Shown here in pieces: positions 18,984 through 29,326 of a stretch of DNA of 64,000 bases (positions are counted from its first letter, which is position 1; the number at the start of each line of letters is the position of its first letter). This DNA comes from Nitzschia putrida (taxonomy: Eukaryota; Bacillariophyta; Bacillariophyceae; Bacillariales; Bacillariaceae), in assembly GCA_016586335.1 (NCBI GenBank), contig BLYE01000028.1, positions 124,001-188,000 on the forward strand. Direction: 5' to 3'. A model generated the notes under the pieces. It did no database searches. It was not told where the DNA came from and worked only from the letters and a program-made list of their open reading frames with translations. The position numbers and the translations under genes are program-made.

Positions 18984-21503
18984 TTAGCATGCCACGATCA
19001 CTCCTTGTTCTTCCTCGTGGTCATCCTCTCCTCCCTCATCGTCTCGATCGTTCCCATCGTCTTCGTCTTCATACTCCTCGTCATCGTCATCGTCGCAATC
19101 GTCATCCTCGTCATTCTCGTCCATCTCATCATTTTCCTTGTCGATGTTGGTGGTCAGAGGAGATGCTGGCCGCCCTCGATCTTCTCCCTCGATGCCCGAT
19201 GATGAAGCATTCGATACAGTAGCTTCTTGTTGTGTCATCACATTTTGTTTGTCTTCATCCTGTCGAGACGACTCGTCGCCTTGTAGTGCAGAAGGTTTCT
19301 TCGCGGAAGGATGACTTGCCATTTCCCCTTCATCTTGTTGCCCTTGTCGTGCATCGCTGCCAACAACGCCAACAAATGCAATTTCGTCATCTACTTCGGG
19401 GTAAACAGCTTGAATGGCAGCCAAGTTGACTGGCTTTGTCTTGTCACTGACCGACATGACCCGCATCAACCATGCAGACATGGCCATTTCATCGGAGGAA
19501 TCTGGGCGGTGAATGAGGAGAAGCCTCCAAGCGCGATGACGAGGGCTATCTTCGAGGAGAGGCATTTTCATATGGGAGCTGATGGCGGCATCTGCTTTGT
19601 GGTGGCTTTCGACAGCAGCAGCAGATGCTATTCTCTTGACGGAATCATCCTCATTATCTGCCAAGTGTTGTCCAAGACTTCGAGGTCGTTTTCTCAGGGG
19701 TCCGCCTGTACTACTGCGTTGGCTAGCGGAAGAAGCAGGGTCGGTAGCCCGTGCTCCTTCCACTGACAGCGTCGCAGCATTGTCACCAGCACCTGCACCA
19801 GCAGGGGATTTGAAACTGGCAGAGGGGGGAGAGGAAATCTCTCCACCCGTCTTCCTGGCCTTGTTGGTATCATCATTGTGGGAGTGTCGCTTGTTGAAGT
19901 TTCGTTGTGCTACAGGGATCTTGCACGTGCCGCAATAGCGAAACTTGACTCCTCCATTGCGACAGAGAGGATAACTGCATACAAGATGGTCCCCATGTTT
20001 GATGTTATCTGTGAGAACAAAGTACGCATTCTTGAAGTTGTGGTCCATGGGCATGCCACGAGCCCTACAAGGGACGACGTTCCGGTAGTTGGAGGCGACA
20101 CCTCCAGTGGCGGTGGGCGGTCGTCCACCAGTAGCAGCGGCAACAACAACTTGATCGGGCGCATGATTATTGGTCGCACTGGCGGAATTGTTGTTGTTGG
20201 AGTCTGCAATATTGGTGGCGATAGCAGGTGAAGGACTGGTAAAAGAAGACGAGAGAGGAGCTCCTCCCCCACCTTGTGTAGGCTGCTGTTGCGTTGGTGG
20301 CGGTTGGACACCCAAAAGGCCTAACAACTGGGAAGCCAACTGATTGGCTTGCTGCTGTTGCTGTTGAGAAGGCGGTTGTTGTTGGATTGTTTGGAGGCTT
20401 GGTGACTGTTGATGTTGCTGCAAGGAGAATAGGTTGGCTTGTGGTGGTGGTGGTGGTGGTTGCTGAGCAGGTAGTTGCGAAAGTTGGGACGGCGACTGTT
20501 GTTGCTGTGGTTGCTGTTGGCGCGCCAGGGACACTCCCAACTGTGCCAATAAAGAGCTCAAGGCGTCGTTGTTAGAGTTGTTGGGAAGCGCAGCCACCGT
20601 GGGTGGAGTGGGCGCTACCGGCGGGGCAGGCGGTGGGAAGGACGAAGAAGACATGTTGGATAGAAATCCCGAAGGCGATGCTCCAGCTGCAGCTGCGGCT
20701 CCACCACCACTTCCACCACTCATCCCAAACAACGATGCCATGAGCTGTTGCTGCTGCATCAAGTTGTTGGAGGCAGTTGCAAACGAAGCCGCAGGAGGTG
20801 CAGCACGTGGTGGTGCGGCGTTGTTGGCCAAGTTGCCACCAGCTCCTCCTTGTCCCAAAAGCGCCGCCAACATGGTGGTTTGGAAGGTATTGGAGGGGGT
20901 CACGGCGGCAGACTGACTACCACTGTTGAGACTATTGTTGCTGCTCCCCATGCCACTTCCACCTACACCAGTAATATTACCATTGTTGTTGACGTTTTGA
21001 AGGTTTCCAGGAGAGGAGGTGTGGCGATGATGGACATCGACCGAGAGTGTGGTATCCGGAGCAGCCATGGCTCCAGTCGTGAGCGTAGAAGAGGATGGTT
21101 CCTTGCGTTTGAGACTAGCATGAGCATTGGATGGAGCGTGTTGCAGGGGGCGTTGTTTACTTGTATTCGTACTCGTACTCGTACTCGTACTGGCACTTGG
21201 CGTACTCGTGTTTCCGCTGCCTTGAGCTGCCGCTTGTGCCAAGGCCTGGAGTGCGGAGCCAGAGTGTCCAATGCCCGCAGTATTGCTAGCATTGCCAGAG
21301 CCACCGCCTCCACCTCTGCTCGAAGCAGCTTCCAGAGGGTGACGGTGTTGTCGCCCGCGGTGGTCGAAACCTTGCCCTGATGACTCGGACCTTTCCGCGG
21401 CCCGTGCTGTTGTACGGTTGCTATTGCTGGCACTACTACTGCCACCTCCCGTCGTAGTGGTGCCGCTTCCCTCGCCTTTTCTCCATCCCTTCGACTCCGT
21501 CAT
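18984..21503 (-). CDS. Low-complexity protein with a Cys/His domain (possible zinc or nucleic-acid binding)
   Basis: 839 residues, ATG at 21501-21503. The first about 470 residues are Ser/Asn/Gln/Gly/Pro-rich with polyglutamine runs, as in many transcription-related proteins. A single compact domain at about 470-550 has the pattern CRARGMPMDHNFKNAYF, HGDHLVCSYPLCRNGGVKF, YCGTCKIPVAQRNFNKRHSH. The conserved-looking Cys and His are spaced like metal ligands. I remember this type of domain as frequent in diatom predicted proteins but know no function. After it come a basic stretch (LRKRPRS) and a long acidic C-terminal tail (about 780-835, mostly Asp/Glu). The composition suggests a nuclear, transcription- or chromatin-related protein; that is inference. 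Confidence 0.8.
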   Translation of the reverse strand: MTESKGWRKGEGSGTTTTGGGSSSASNSNRTTARAAERSESSGQGFDHRGRQHRHPLEAASSRGGGGGSGNASNTAGIGHSGSALQALAQAAAQGSGNTSTPSASTSTSTSTNTSKQRPLQHAPSNAHASLKRKEPSSSTLTTGAMAAPDTTLSVDVHHRHTSSPGNLQNVNNNGNITGVGGSGMGSSNNSLNSGSQSAAVTPSNTFQTTMLAALLGQGGAGGNLANNAAPPRAAPPAASFATASNNLMQQQQLMASLFGMSGGSGGGAAAAAGASPSGFLSNMSSSSFPPPAPPVAPTPPTVAALPNNSNNDALSSLLAQLGVSLARQQQPQQQQSPSQLSQLPAQQPPPPPPQANLFSLQQHQQSPSLQTIQQQPPSQQQQQQANQLASQLLGLLGVQPPPTQQQPTQGGGGAPLSSSFTSPSPAIATNIADSNNNNSASATNNHAPDQVVVAAATGGRPPTATGGVASNYRNVVPCRARGMPMDHNFKNAYFVLTDNIKHGDHLVCSYPLCRNGGVKFRYCGTCKIPVAQRNFNKRHSHNDDTNKARKTGGEISSPPSASFKSPAGAGAGDNAATLSVEGARATDPASSASQRSSTGGPLRKRPRSLGQHLADNEDDSVKRIASAAAVESHHKADAAISSHMKMPLLEDSPRHRAWRLLLIHRPDSSDEMAMSAWLMRVMSVSDKTKPVNLAAIQAVYPEVDDEIAFVGVVGSDARQGQQDEGEMASHPSAKKPSALQGDESSRQDEDKQNVMTQQEATVSNASSSGIEGEDRGRPASPLTTNIDKENDEMDENDEDDDCDDDDDEEYEDEDDGNDRDDEGGEDDHEEEQGVIVAC
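21165..21191. repeat. ACTCGT hexanucleotide microsatellite in coding sequence
   Basis: Four to five copies of the hexamer ACTCGT, giving a Ser-Thr repeat on the minus strand in the N-terminal region of the Cys/His-domain protein. Confidence 0.85.
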
Positions 21504-23564
21504 GGTCGCCCTACGATGTCTCTAATGACCAGCTTTCCAACGAGAGTATTCGAGCACTAACACTTTGGTAAATGGCCAAGCTGGATGTGGACAGGTCAGA
21601 AACTTGCGCTTTGTTTTGCGGTTGTGCGGGTGGGCAACCGTTTCTGGAGTTTACTACTACCTAATACAGTGCGCACAGCTGGGTGTTGGATGACGGGGAT
21701 AGCAGATGTAGACGCTTCGCGCTGGCTTCAATTGGGAGCGAGCCCTGTTGCCACTAACACCTTGTGAAAAAACGCTAGCTGCACTATTGGTCCACCGGGC
21801 CTCTCACTATGGGGTTCTGGTTCTGAACTGCACGACAAGTCACGGGGTCCCCGATCTGCCTCTATATACCAACATTTTTGAACTGTTTTCGTCACAGTAA
21901 TAATATTCAGTCTCCGACATCTCCAGAAAAATGATGATTTCAATGTGACACTTCTTATAGGTTCAGTGTCAGTATACACTATACGAGAATACAAGTTTGA
22001 TCTTAAATGAAAAAACCCTCAGCGGTAGAAATATCGCGCCAACAATTCGCATTCCAATCGGGGCACGCTTTTCATAAATGAAGCCAGGTCCTGCTTCTCT
22101 AAACGGCCCTTCCCGTTTCGTAAGGTTCTACTACCACGCACGTAGAAGCACTCTTGTTCCCTCTACCACCAGTTGCGGATTGCCTTCTCAACCTGGTGGG
22201 TGTAAAAAAGTTTCGCTGCACTGTGATCCCCACAGTTCATTTCTGCACAAAAGACACCACCACCACTGTGCACACGCAGCTACGCTTCGCAAAGCACTGT
22301 TGTACTGATTTCAGCAAAGTAAAATCAACTGGTAGGAGTCTGCAATGTTCGACATACTCCTATTGAAGTACTCATCCTTCGACGCCACGATCCGAAAAAA
22401 CACCCCTAGAAGCGTGGTCACCCGCCTAGACAACACTACATAATCCTCACTCTGCTTTCGACACACTATTTGCAGACCTGCAGATTCAAGGGAATTGAAC
22501 TGCTATCACGTCTACTAAAACCCTTGTAGGTCTTTCATCCAGCAACCTGCCCGACATCTGCGGAAACAGAGGAACCTCTTGTGTCGTTGTCCTTACATTG
22601 TCATGGCTTCAATCACAAGGATAGGTACCCACCAATTTCATTGTAAACACAAAAAGGACATTGGACATACTACTGGTACAGTAGTAAGTTTGCCAACACC
22701 GAAAGCACGATGCCACCTTTTTCAATCCAGCGAAACCATTCTGCTATAGGTAGTTCGTCCCCAACATTTTGCGACGAACGAAGAGTACCTGCTGGAAATG
22801 GTTCAGCGTTGGCTTTCAGGACTCTATTATAATATGGTGTTGCGGTAGTAGCGAGCTCAACTACTTCGGTCCGGTTGCACTGGAAAAATACTCAAATACC
22901 TATCCAAGTCTACTACTAAGGTACAACAAGCAGGGTATTCGTTTGAATTATAGAGCGTTGCTCAAACCTTCTACTACCGTAGTACAGTACTGTATTGTAC
23001 GGTAGTACGACTTGCTGTACAAAGATAGTTAGTAGTATATACTACGGATGATCCGTGCTTGTTTGGAAAACATGATGCAGTCTCTTCTCTCTTCCTATGT
23101 TGGAAACACTTCCTTCGTGGCAACAATGAAGGTCTGGATCTTCGATCGTATTACACCAGTGCCGTAGGGTTGCCGTAGGGTTGCGCAGCGCTATAATCTA
23201 CCGGTATAATAGGGTCCAGTTTTGACGACTCGGTGTCAAGATCTCCATGAGCCTGTTTATCATCACAATGGTGGTATTAGTCGTCCCTTGTGGTGCTGTA
23301 CGTAGGGTGCTCGTACGAGCACTTCTTGTACCTTGGTACGACAGTACAATCTCAAAGTTCGGCACGGAAACGCAACTGAATTTTGCGTCTGTTGCGATTG
23401 TCCATCGAAATGATTTCCAATTGACTCCATTGACTAAAAATAGCACCACGATCACAACATCATCTCAACGGACACGATACGAACGTGGCGTCTTTCGTTC
23501 GTGAAATTCCCACGATGATAGACGGCGATGATGATTCTGAGCATAATTCCGAGCAACACCAAGC
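21504..23564. other. Intergenic region with small inverted repeats
   Basis: About 2.1 kb between divergent genes. It holds a 10-bp inverted repeat (TACTACCGTA at 22972-22981 and TACGGTAGTA at 22998-23007, 16-nt loop) and a direct repeat of GCCGTAGGGTT (about 23162-23184). The sequence GCTCGTACGAGC near 23298 is a perfect 12-bp palindrome. No protein gene is convincing. Confidence 0.55.
22972..23007. repeat. 10-bp inverted repeat with 16-nt loop
   Basis: Arms TACTACCGTA and TACGGTAGTA are perfect reverse complements. The loop itself contains GTACAGTACTGTA, another near-palindrome. Confidence 0.8.
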
Positions 23565-25532
23565 ATGGCTACTCGTACGAGTACTGACAAGGAGAAGGCA
23601 ACATGGGAAACAAAGCTCCAAGAGGCGGGCTACGTTATCAGAGCAATCAGAACCCAAAACGATGGTATGATGGAGGCCATCTTCAACTTACTCGAGATTG
23701 CCCAGGACGATTACCCCAAGCAGACTCAGCTCATTGACTTCATCTACGGGCACCAGGGGCTAAAAGCCGGAGCGGTGGATCAGCCGCATGATGGTGAGCC
23801 GCGCAAGAAAGCCAAGATATTATCATCTTGTTTGGATGTGATGAAATCAAGCCCGTTGGACATACGCCCACCTCCGAAGCCAGACTCGCCGCGCTTTGTC
23901 TGTCCAAAGAACTGGTACGAGGAAGCACAATTCACAATCCAAGATCAACTAAATGCGTGTGACTTGGAGGTCTCTGAGAGTTACCGGGTCGAACCTTTGG
24001 CAGTCTCTCGATGCAGTCGAGGGGGCAAGACGCGCTCTCTTATTGAAATTGCCAATATGAATTTCACCCATGGCAAGCAGAAGGTCCCTGTTATATTCGT
24101 TTCTTTCAGTGACTACTCCCCTCTGGATGGCCACGACCAAGAAAATCCCTTGGAGGCTCTACTTCTGCGAATTGCATTTGCTGCTTCGAAAGAAATAGAC
24201 AAAATGTACAAACCCCAAGCCAAACTGGACCCGACTGAGGCGCCCCGCTCCAAAACAAAGGCGCTACTCTCGTCCGTTTTTACAGCTTTTCGGAAAGATT
24301 ACCATGTAACCGAAGAGGATGTTTTGAATTGGCTTGGAGATGCACCGGCACTGTTGATAGTCGACGAGTTGAATAATCTTGACAAGCTTGCTGTCAAGGA
24401 CTCCGCGGAGACAAAAAAGATGGCAGATTTCATCAAGACGCATTTTCTCAAGGAGCAGGGGCGCTATTTTGTTTTTTCAACTCAGGTTTTGTCGACACTG
24501 GAGTGCTTTGGGGTCTACATGGAGCATTCATCAAACAGCGACCGAGGTATCTTGCTTCAAGAGCTGCCTCTTGTGGACGATTTGGCAAGCGCAAAGACTC
24601 TCAACGAGAATTTAAAAGGGGTTAGAGAAGCCGTCTATTATGGGCTTATGCCTGGACTAATCCATGATCGTTCAAAATGGAGCCTGCCAAGTGCCCTTGT
24701 CAAGTGGAACACTAGAATGAAAGAGCACAACAAAAAGACTCCTGAAGAACGAAAGAAAGCATTTTTAGATATTCTCAAGTCACTGACAAATGGTGATGTC
24801 AACCTAGTTCCAATGCACTTCCATGCGTTTTTGGATGCTGGGAGTGAACTTGTCCGCTGGTCTCCTCACCATTTAGAGTTCGTTCTCAGTAATTTGGCGC
24901 TCGACGACAAAGATGATTATTTGGCGAAAAGCATGGGGGAACTATGCAAGAATGTCCTAACTGCTAAGCAGCAGTCTGGAGATGGATGGGAAGCGCTTTT
25001 TGTTCTCATTCTGCTCGCGAGGTGTGTCACGAAGAGCTGGCAGGAACCTATTCTTCCTGATGTCGGTCGCTTTTTTGAGAGTGGTGAGAAGACGGTGGTG
25101 CTGTTTAACCAACCCTTCTGCGGAAGATTCAAATTTCTCAATGAGTGTGAATGCTGGTCCGATCTTGAGAAAGAAATCCTGCCAGGCGAGGCTCCGGCGA
25201 TTTCTATTTACTATCCCACACATGCGAAATTTCGAGCTTACGACGTTATCCTTGTCGCCTCCGAAAATAAGAAGATCACAGGAAAAGTTGGTTATCAATG
25301 TAAGGAAGGCAAAAGTGATGCAACTCAAGATGTTGAGCAAGAATTTGACAGCAGTTTTGTGTTGAAAGGCCTATCACCGGTTGATTCGAGGCACAAAGTG
25401 AGTTGGATTATTCCTTCTGACGATGACATTGATGCATTTTTTGGGGTATCAGGGGAGCACTGGACACCAAAGCAATGGAAGAGGCTTGCAGCTACTGCGG
25501 GAATGTCAAGTGATTTTGATCAAGCCAAGTAA
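23565..25532 (+). CDS. Crinkler/RHS-like P-loop NTPase with C-terminal PD-(D/E)xK-like nuclease domain
   Basis: 655 residues, one exon, ATG at 23565. The layout fits the Crinkler-RHS class described in oomycetes, trypanosomes and other eukaryotes. An N-terminal region of about 110 residues precedes a STAND-like P-loop NTPase with Walker A-like SRCSRGGKTRSL (about 147-158) and Walker B ALLIVDELNN (about 262-271). A helical middle part is followed by a C-terminal domain with AYDVILVASE (about 557-566) and GYQCKEGKS (about 574-582), which fits the D...(E/Q)xK core of restriction-like nucleases. There is no signal peptide, so it is probably intracellular rather than a secreted effector. In other lineages these proteins are implicated in host-parasite conflict or genome-element regulation; the role here is unknown. 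The Walker A lacks the usual first Gly spacing, so ATPase activity is uncertain. Its start codon overlaps a TACTCGTACGAGTA palindrome. Confidence 0.75.
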   Translation: MATRTSTDKEKATWETKLQEAGYVIRAIRTQNDGMMEAIFNLLEIAQDDYPKQTQLIDFIYGHQGLKAGAVDQPHDGEPRKKAKILSSCLDVMKSSPLDIRPPPKPDSPRFVCPKNWYEEAQFTIQDQLNACDLEVSESYRVEPLAVSRCSRGGKTRSLIEIANMNFTHGKQKVPVIFVSFSDYSPLDGHDQENPLEALLLRIAFAASKEIDKMYKPQAKLDPTEAPRSKTKALLSSVFTAFRKDYHVTEEDVLNWLGDAPALLIVDELNNLDKLAVKDSAETKKMADFIKTHFLKEQGRYFVFSTQVLSTLECFGVYMEHSSNSDRGILLQELPLVDDLASAKTLNENLKGVREAVYYGLMPGLIHDRSKWSLPSALVKWNTRMKEHNKKTPEERKKAFLDILKSLTNGDVNLVPMHFHAFLDAGSELVRWSPHHLEFVLSNLALDDKDDYLAKSMGELCKNVLTAKQQSGDGWEALFVLILLARCVTKSWQEPILPDVGRFFESGEKTVVLFNQPFCGRFKFLNECECWSDLEKEILPGEAPAISIYYPTHAKFRAYDVILVASENKKITGKVGYQCKEGKSDATQDVEQEFDSSFVLKGLSPVDSRHKVSWIIPSDDDIDAFFGVSGEHWTPKQWKRLAATAGMSSDFDQAK

Positions 25533-25822
25533 TAGCAATGGGTTTTCTGCTTGTGGTTTCCTTCGAAGCCTAGTTTATACAGATGGAGATCGGGGGTATG
25601 TACTACTAATGCTAAATGTATTTATTCAATCGAGGAAGCGCACTTGGTAAATTCGTCTGTTGTCTGTCCGACGAAGTACTCGATAGAATGGAGGGCCGGA
25701 CCAATGATTTCCACATTTGACTTCATCGACTCATACAACTGCTCCCAGACAAACGAAAACCTCACCACCACCGAAACTCGACCACCACCAAAAAGTGAGC
25801 AGGGACCTCAATACCTCTCAAC

Positions 25823-28012
25823 ATGCAAAAGGATCATACCAACAACAATTCAGGTCAATACAATAGGCCTAGAAGACCCAATACCGATACTCTTTCGTAT
25901 CTTCGAGGGCTGCCGTTGAATGCGGATGCTGCAACTGTTGAGGCCACCGAATTTCTGCAGAAAAATGGTGAATTCCCACAAAGTGTGGCGGCTGCCCTTT
26001 CAGCAACAGACGAGGTTCGAACAGAAATAGCTTCCCTTGCTGGAGATGAACTGGGTTCTCAGTGTTTGGAAATTTTGGCTCAGGTTCTGTTGCCCTACTC
26101 GGAAACTGCTGCACGCGTCTTTCTATCGGCATGTTCAGGATACTACCTTCATCTCTCTACCCACAGATATGGATCCCATGTTCTTCAAACAATGCTTCGT
26201 CTCGCCTCGACATCTCTTTCAGCTACGGACTTAGCACTACATGATGATGCTCCTCACTTTTCATCGGCTGCCCTTGAGTCCCTTCCATCTTTGGAGCAGC
26301 TTATTTCAGAAATGGTGCAGGAACTCCTCCCGAGTGTCACCGATTTGTCGGTCCATGTCTGTGGCTCTCATGTGCTCAGGTCCTTGCTTTGTGTGCTTGG
26401 GGGTGTAGACCTCGTTTCTTCTGGTCCAAACAAAAATGTTGGGACAGCAGGGGGTCTTTTGCGAGGTCGAACCAAGGGAAAAAAGCGGAAAAAAGGTAGC
26501 GAGACCAATTCCGAAACAAATCCACATACGGGCACCATGAATGTAATGCGCATGTCCAACGCCAGGGTGAAAGCTGACAACGAAACTCTCAAAAGCAATC
26601 TTGAAACCTTGACCTTCGAACTTCTTGGCGACGCAAGTGAGACCCCCGGGGTCCTGCAGCAACAGCTCTGTCATCCAAGTGCAGGTCCGCTCTACATCAT
26701 CTTGTTGAAGGTTTTGACAATTTCCACCAGTCAAGCAGTGGAACCACTGATGGAAGGGGACAAACATGTGAGTTCGAGCAAGGCCTTCCGCCTGGGAGTC
26801 GTACCCCCAGAACCTACCTTTCAAAATGGTTCTCTAGCCCATCAAATGGCCAATCGTATACTATGTTGGGAGGAGGGGACTTCTGAGAAGCAAAAGCATG
26901 TTGGAGATGTGATTTTCGGACTTTCCGGGGAACCACGTGGCTCTCATATGCTGGAAACTCTTTTCAAGCTGGCTCCCGACGACGTTCACGCTTCCCTCGT
27001 CCAATATGGTGACTTTGAAAACGCAACATCATTGCAAGAATATGCCGGACACGATGTTTCCAATTTCGTTGTCCAAACTCTTCTCACAACCATTCGTACT
27101 AAAGAAAGTGCAGAAGCAATGCTAAAAGCCATGGAAAAAATGATATCCAGTGGATTTGTGCTGGACAAATTGAAGAAACGACGGGGTTTGTTGTGGCGGG
27201 CTGCTGAACTTTCCTCCAAGTTCCGTGTTGGCCAAGAAACCCTTCTGAAGTCCATTCGTCTAGGATTCGGGGCCCTTCGCACCGACAAATCGGATGATGT
27301 TGATCAAGGCGGTGACACCGATAATGCTGCTGGGAAGAAGAAGAAGCAAAGGAAAAAGTCCACTGCTCTCAGCATCAAAGATTGCATTCCTCTCCTGATT
27401 GACTTGACGGTTTCCGGGGACAGTAGCGAGAGGGTAACATTGGACGTTCCTGGAACTCGTGCCGTGTACCACATGTTACGGTTTGCGCCCCGGCTGTGTG
27501 AAGAGCCTCTTGCGGGTATCTTAGAAGAAATTCCCAGTAGCCATTTGGAGTTGTTGGCCAAAGATGGCTTGGGAAGCATTTGTATCCTTGATGGCATTCT
27601 TGAAGGGCCGGTTCAAAACCCAGTATTCGCCAATGCTTCCAAAAAGCTTTTGACGTTGCTGGCGGGGCGATGGGTGGCTTTGGCTGGGGACCGCGTAGGC
27701 CACCATACGGTCAAAAAGTTATTCCATGCTCTTCCAAAGATTGATGACAAATCTATCCTTCTTCAAGAGCTCTCTGCTGGTGCCAATCGATTGCAAGGAA
27801 GTCCCATGGGTAGAACCGTAGCTGAGGCTTGCTTTGTGACATTGTATGATGAGAGTCGCAAGGAATGGAAGAAGGCGGTCACAAGTGGTAAATCGGGAGA
27901 AATGTCGGAAACACACGATGATAGTCAAGGTCAAAAGGAAAATGAAGCGTTTGATGAAACCCCAGGAAAGGCGCCGCGAAAGCGACGACGCAAAGCAGCG
28001 GCAGGACAATAG
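25823..28012 (+). CDS. NOP9: Pumilio-repeat nucleolar protein NOP9
   Basis: 729 residues, one exon. NOP9 is a nucleolar Puf-like protein needed for 40S ribosome assembly and 18S rRNA processing, binding pre-rRNA near the 3' end of 18S. Seen: the N-terminal DTLSYLRGLP element and at least eight Puf-like helical repeats. Their cores include HRYGSHVLQTMLRLA, HVCGSHVLRSLLCVL, EPRGSHMLETLFKLA, HDVSNFVVQTLL, PGTRAVYHMLRFA, KDGLGSICILDGIL and DRVGHHTVKKLFHAL. A basic insert (KGKKRKKG) and a basic tail (KAPRKRRRKAAAGQ) look like nuclear/nucleolar signals. Length matches the family. The alternative, Puf6, is less likely because of the N-terminal element and repeat spacing. Confidence 0.85.
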   Translation: MQKDHTNNNSGQYNRPRRPNTDTLSYLRGLPLNADAATVEATEFLQKNGEFPQSVAAALSATDEVRTEIASLAGDELGSQCLEILAQVLLPYSETAARVFLSACSGYYLHLSTHRYGSHVLQTMLRLASTSLSATDLALHDDAPHFSSAALESLPSLEQLISEMVQELLPSVTDLSVHVCGSHVLRSLLCVLGGVDLVSSGPNKNVGTAGGLLRGRTKGKKRKKGSETNSETNPHTGTMNVMRMSNARVKADNETLKSNLETLTFELLGDASETPGVLQQQLCHPSAGPLYIILLKVLTISTSQAVEPLMEGDKHVSSSKAFRLGVVPPEPTFQNGSLAHQMANRILCWEEGTSEKQKHVGDVIFGLSGEPRGSHMLETLFKLAPDDVHASLVQYGDFENATSLQEYAGHDVSNFVVQTLLTTIRTKESAEAMLKAMEKMISSGFVLDKLKKRRGLLWRAAELSSKFRVGQETLLKSIRLGFGALRTDKSDDVDQGGDTDNAAGKKKKQRKKSTALSIKDCIPLLIDLTVSGDSSERVTLDVPGTRAVYHMLRFAPRLCEEPLAGILEEIPSSHLELLAKDGLGSICILDGILEGPVQNPVFANASKKLLTLLAGRWVALAGDRVGHHTVKKLFHALPKIDDKSILLQELSAGANRLQGSPMGRTVAEACFVTLYDESRKEWKKAVTSGKSGEMSETHDDSQGQKENEAFDETPGKAPRKRRRKAAAGQ

Positions 28013-28107
28013 TGGGTAGACTCTAAATTCATCTTTAGAACTTGATCCTATCATGTGGCAGTTTTGTTGTTACTAACACTGGTAGCAGGTCTGTACAGTT
28101 CCCCTTG

Positions 28108-28890
28108 TCACAAGGGGTTTTCTTTCTCGGATGCCTTTAAGCTTTGTTGATACTGCTTCTCAATGAAACGACGGAAGCGCTTGATGCGCCGTTCATGCAA
28201 GGAACTCAGCTTACAGACTCCTTCAGTCTTTGCAGAAGATGCTTTTTCGGAAAGTCTGCTTCCCTGTCTTTTGACAGACCTTCGAATAGCATCTTGTTTC
28301 CACTTTTCATCGTTTCCATACTGTGCAATGTCCCAAATGACAACGGTATCTCCTAGATACTGGAACCCTGGCTCACGTTGTCGTTGAAGTCCCCGCGCAT
28401 TGGAATTGGATGACAAGTGAATTTTAGAATGTAGTTTTTGTTGTAATGCCTTTTGTTCTGGAGTGCTCGCAGATAGGACTAGTTCCCGAAAGTTGGCTTG
28501 TTCCCGTTGTCCTTGATGCACTTCACAGTCGGTGTAAGAGCCGGAGCAACATTTGAAACAAAGTGTATGTACGCAATCTAGTAGCAAGTGGGAGGCAAAC
28601 AACCCAAGAGTGAGAATGAACAAGTCTAAACGACAATACTATTGCATTCAGAGACACAACGCCCCTACACACTTTGGACAGCACCATGATTTCATACCTT
28701 TCCTAGCCTTTCTGCTACATTTGGCGCATTTGACGTTATTCAGCTCTTCTTTTTCCTCTTCAGCGCCTACAGAAGGTTCCGAAGCTGAACCGTAACCTTC
28801 TGCTTTGACATTGTCGTCGGAAGACATGATCTTGGCAACAATCTTTTTCCCACTTTGTTGCGTTGCTTGTATTGGTTGGCAGTGGTCCAT
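28108..28890 (-). CDS. Cys-rich small unknown protein, two exons
   Basis: Proposed CDS: complement of 28108-28577 joined to 28671-28890, with a 93-nt GT-AG intron (28578-28670) chosen by frame. An alternative start is the ATG at 28825-28827 (MSSDDN). Exon 1 ends in a Cys cluster (KCAKCSRKARKG, then SWCCPK) that continues across the junction into CVHTLCFKCCSG, giving a dense CxxC-type set that could bind zinc. The C-terminal half is charged and helical, with GDTVVIWDIAQYGNDEKW and a basic region (HERRIKRFRRFIEKQ). Function unknown. The splice is plausible because it joins both Cys-rich halves in frame, but the exact donor is uncertain since two overlapping GT sites exist. Confidence 0.55.
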
Positions 28891-28896
28891 GTCCAC

Positions 28897-29326
28897 GGAT
28901 TCACTGGTCGATCTAGTCCAACCTAAGGGTTTCGCGCCATTTTTTCTGTTGCATCATATTGTTGTTTGGCATCATCATCTGTCATCATTCATCATTCATA
29001 ATGGGCCCCAAGTCTACTAAGGTAGCTAGCAAACCTAACTGAGATGCCTTTGATGACGTTCGTTAGTAGAATCAGAGCATCGCACAACTTTCCCAGCACT
29101 CTAGGAATATAACTACTAGTATAAGTTCGACCGAAGCAAAAAGGTTGTAATATAAAGCGGAGTAGAAAAAAGAAACTCATACTCATTCTGTTACTAGTAG
29201 TAGTGAACTTTTGGATCGTTCCACAACATGTAGAAATCCCACTGCCACTGCAAATCAGTGAACCATGCTTGAAGTATATGATGATGATGCATGCATGTAC
29301 TCGTACCTGTAGTATTCCATAACAAC
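28897..29326. other. Intergenic region, no convincing gene
   Basis: 430 bp between two minus-strand genes; AT-rich with no clear element. Confidence 0.5.
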
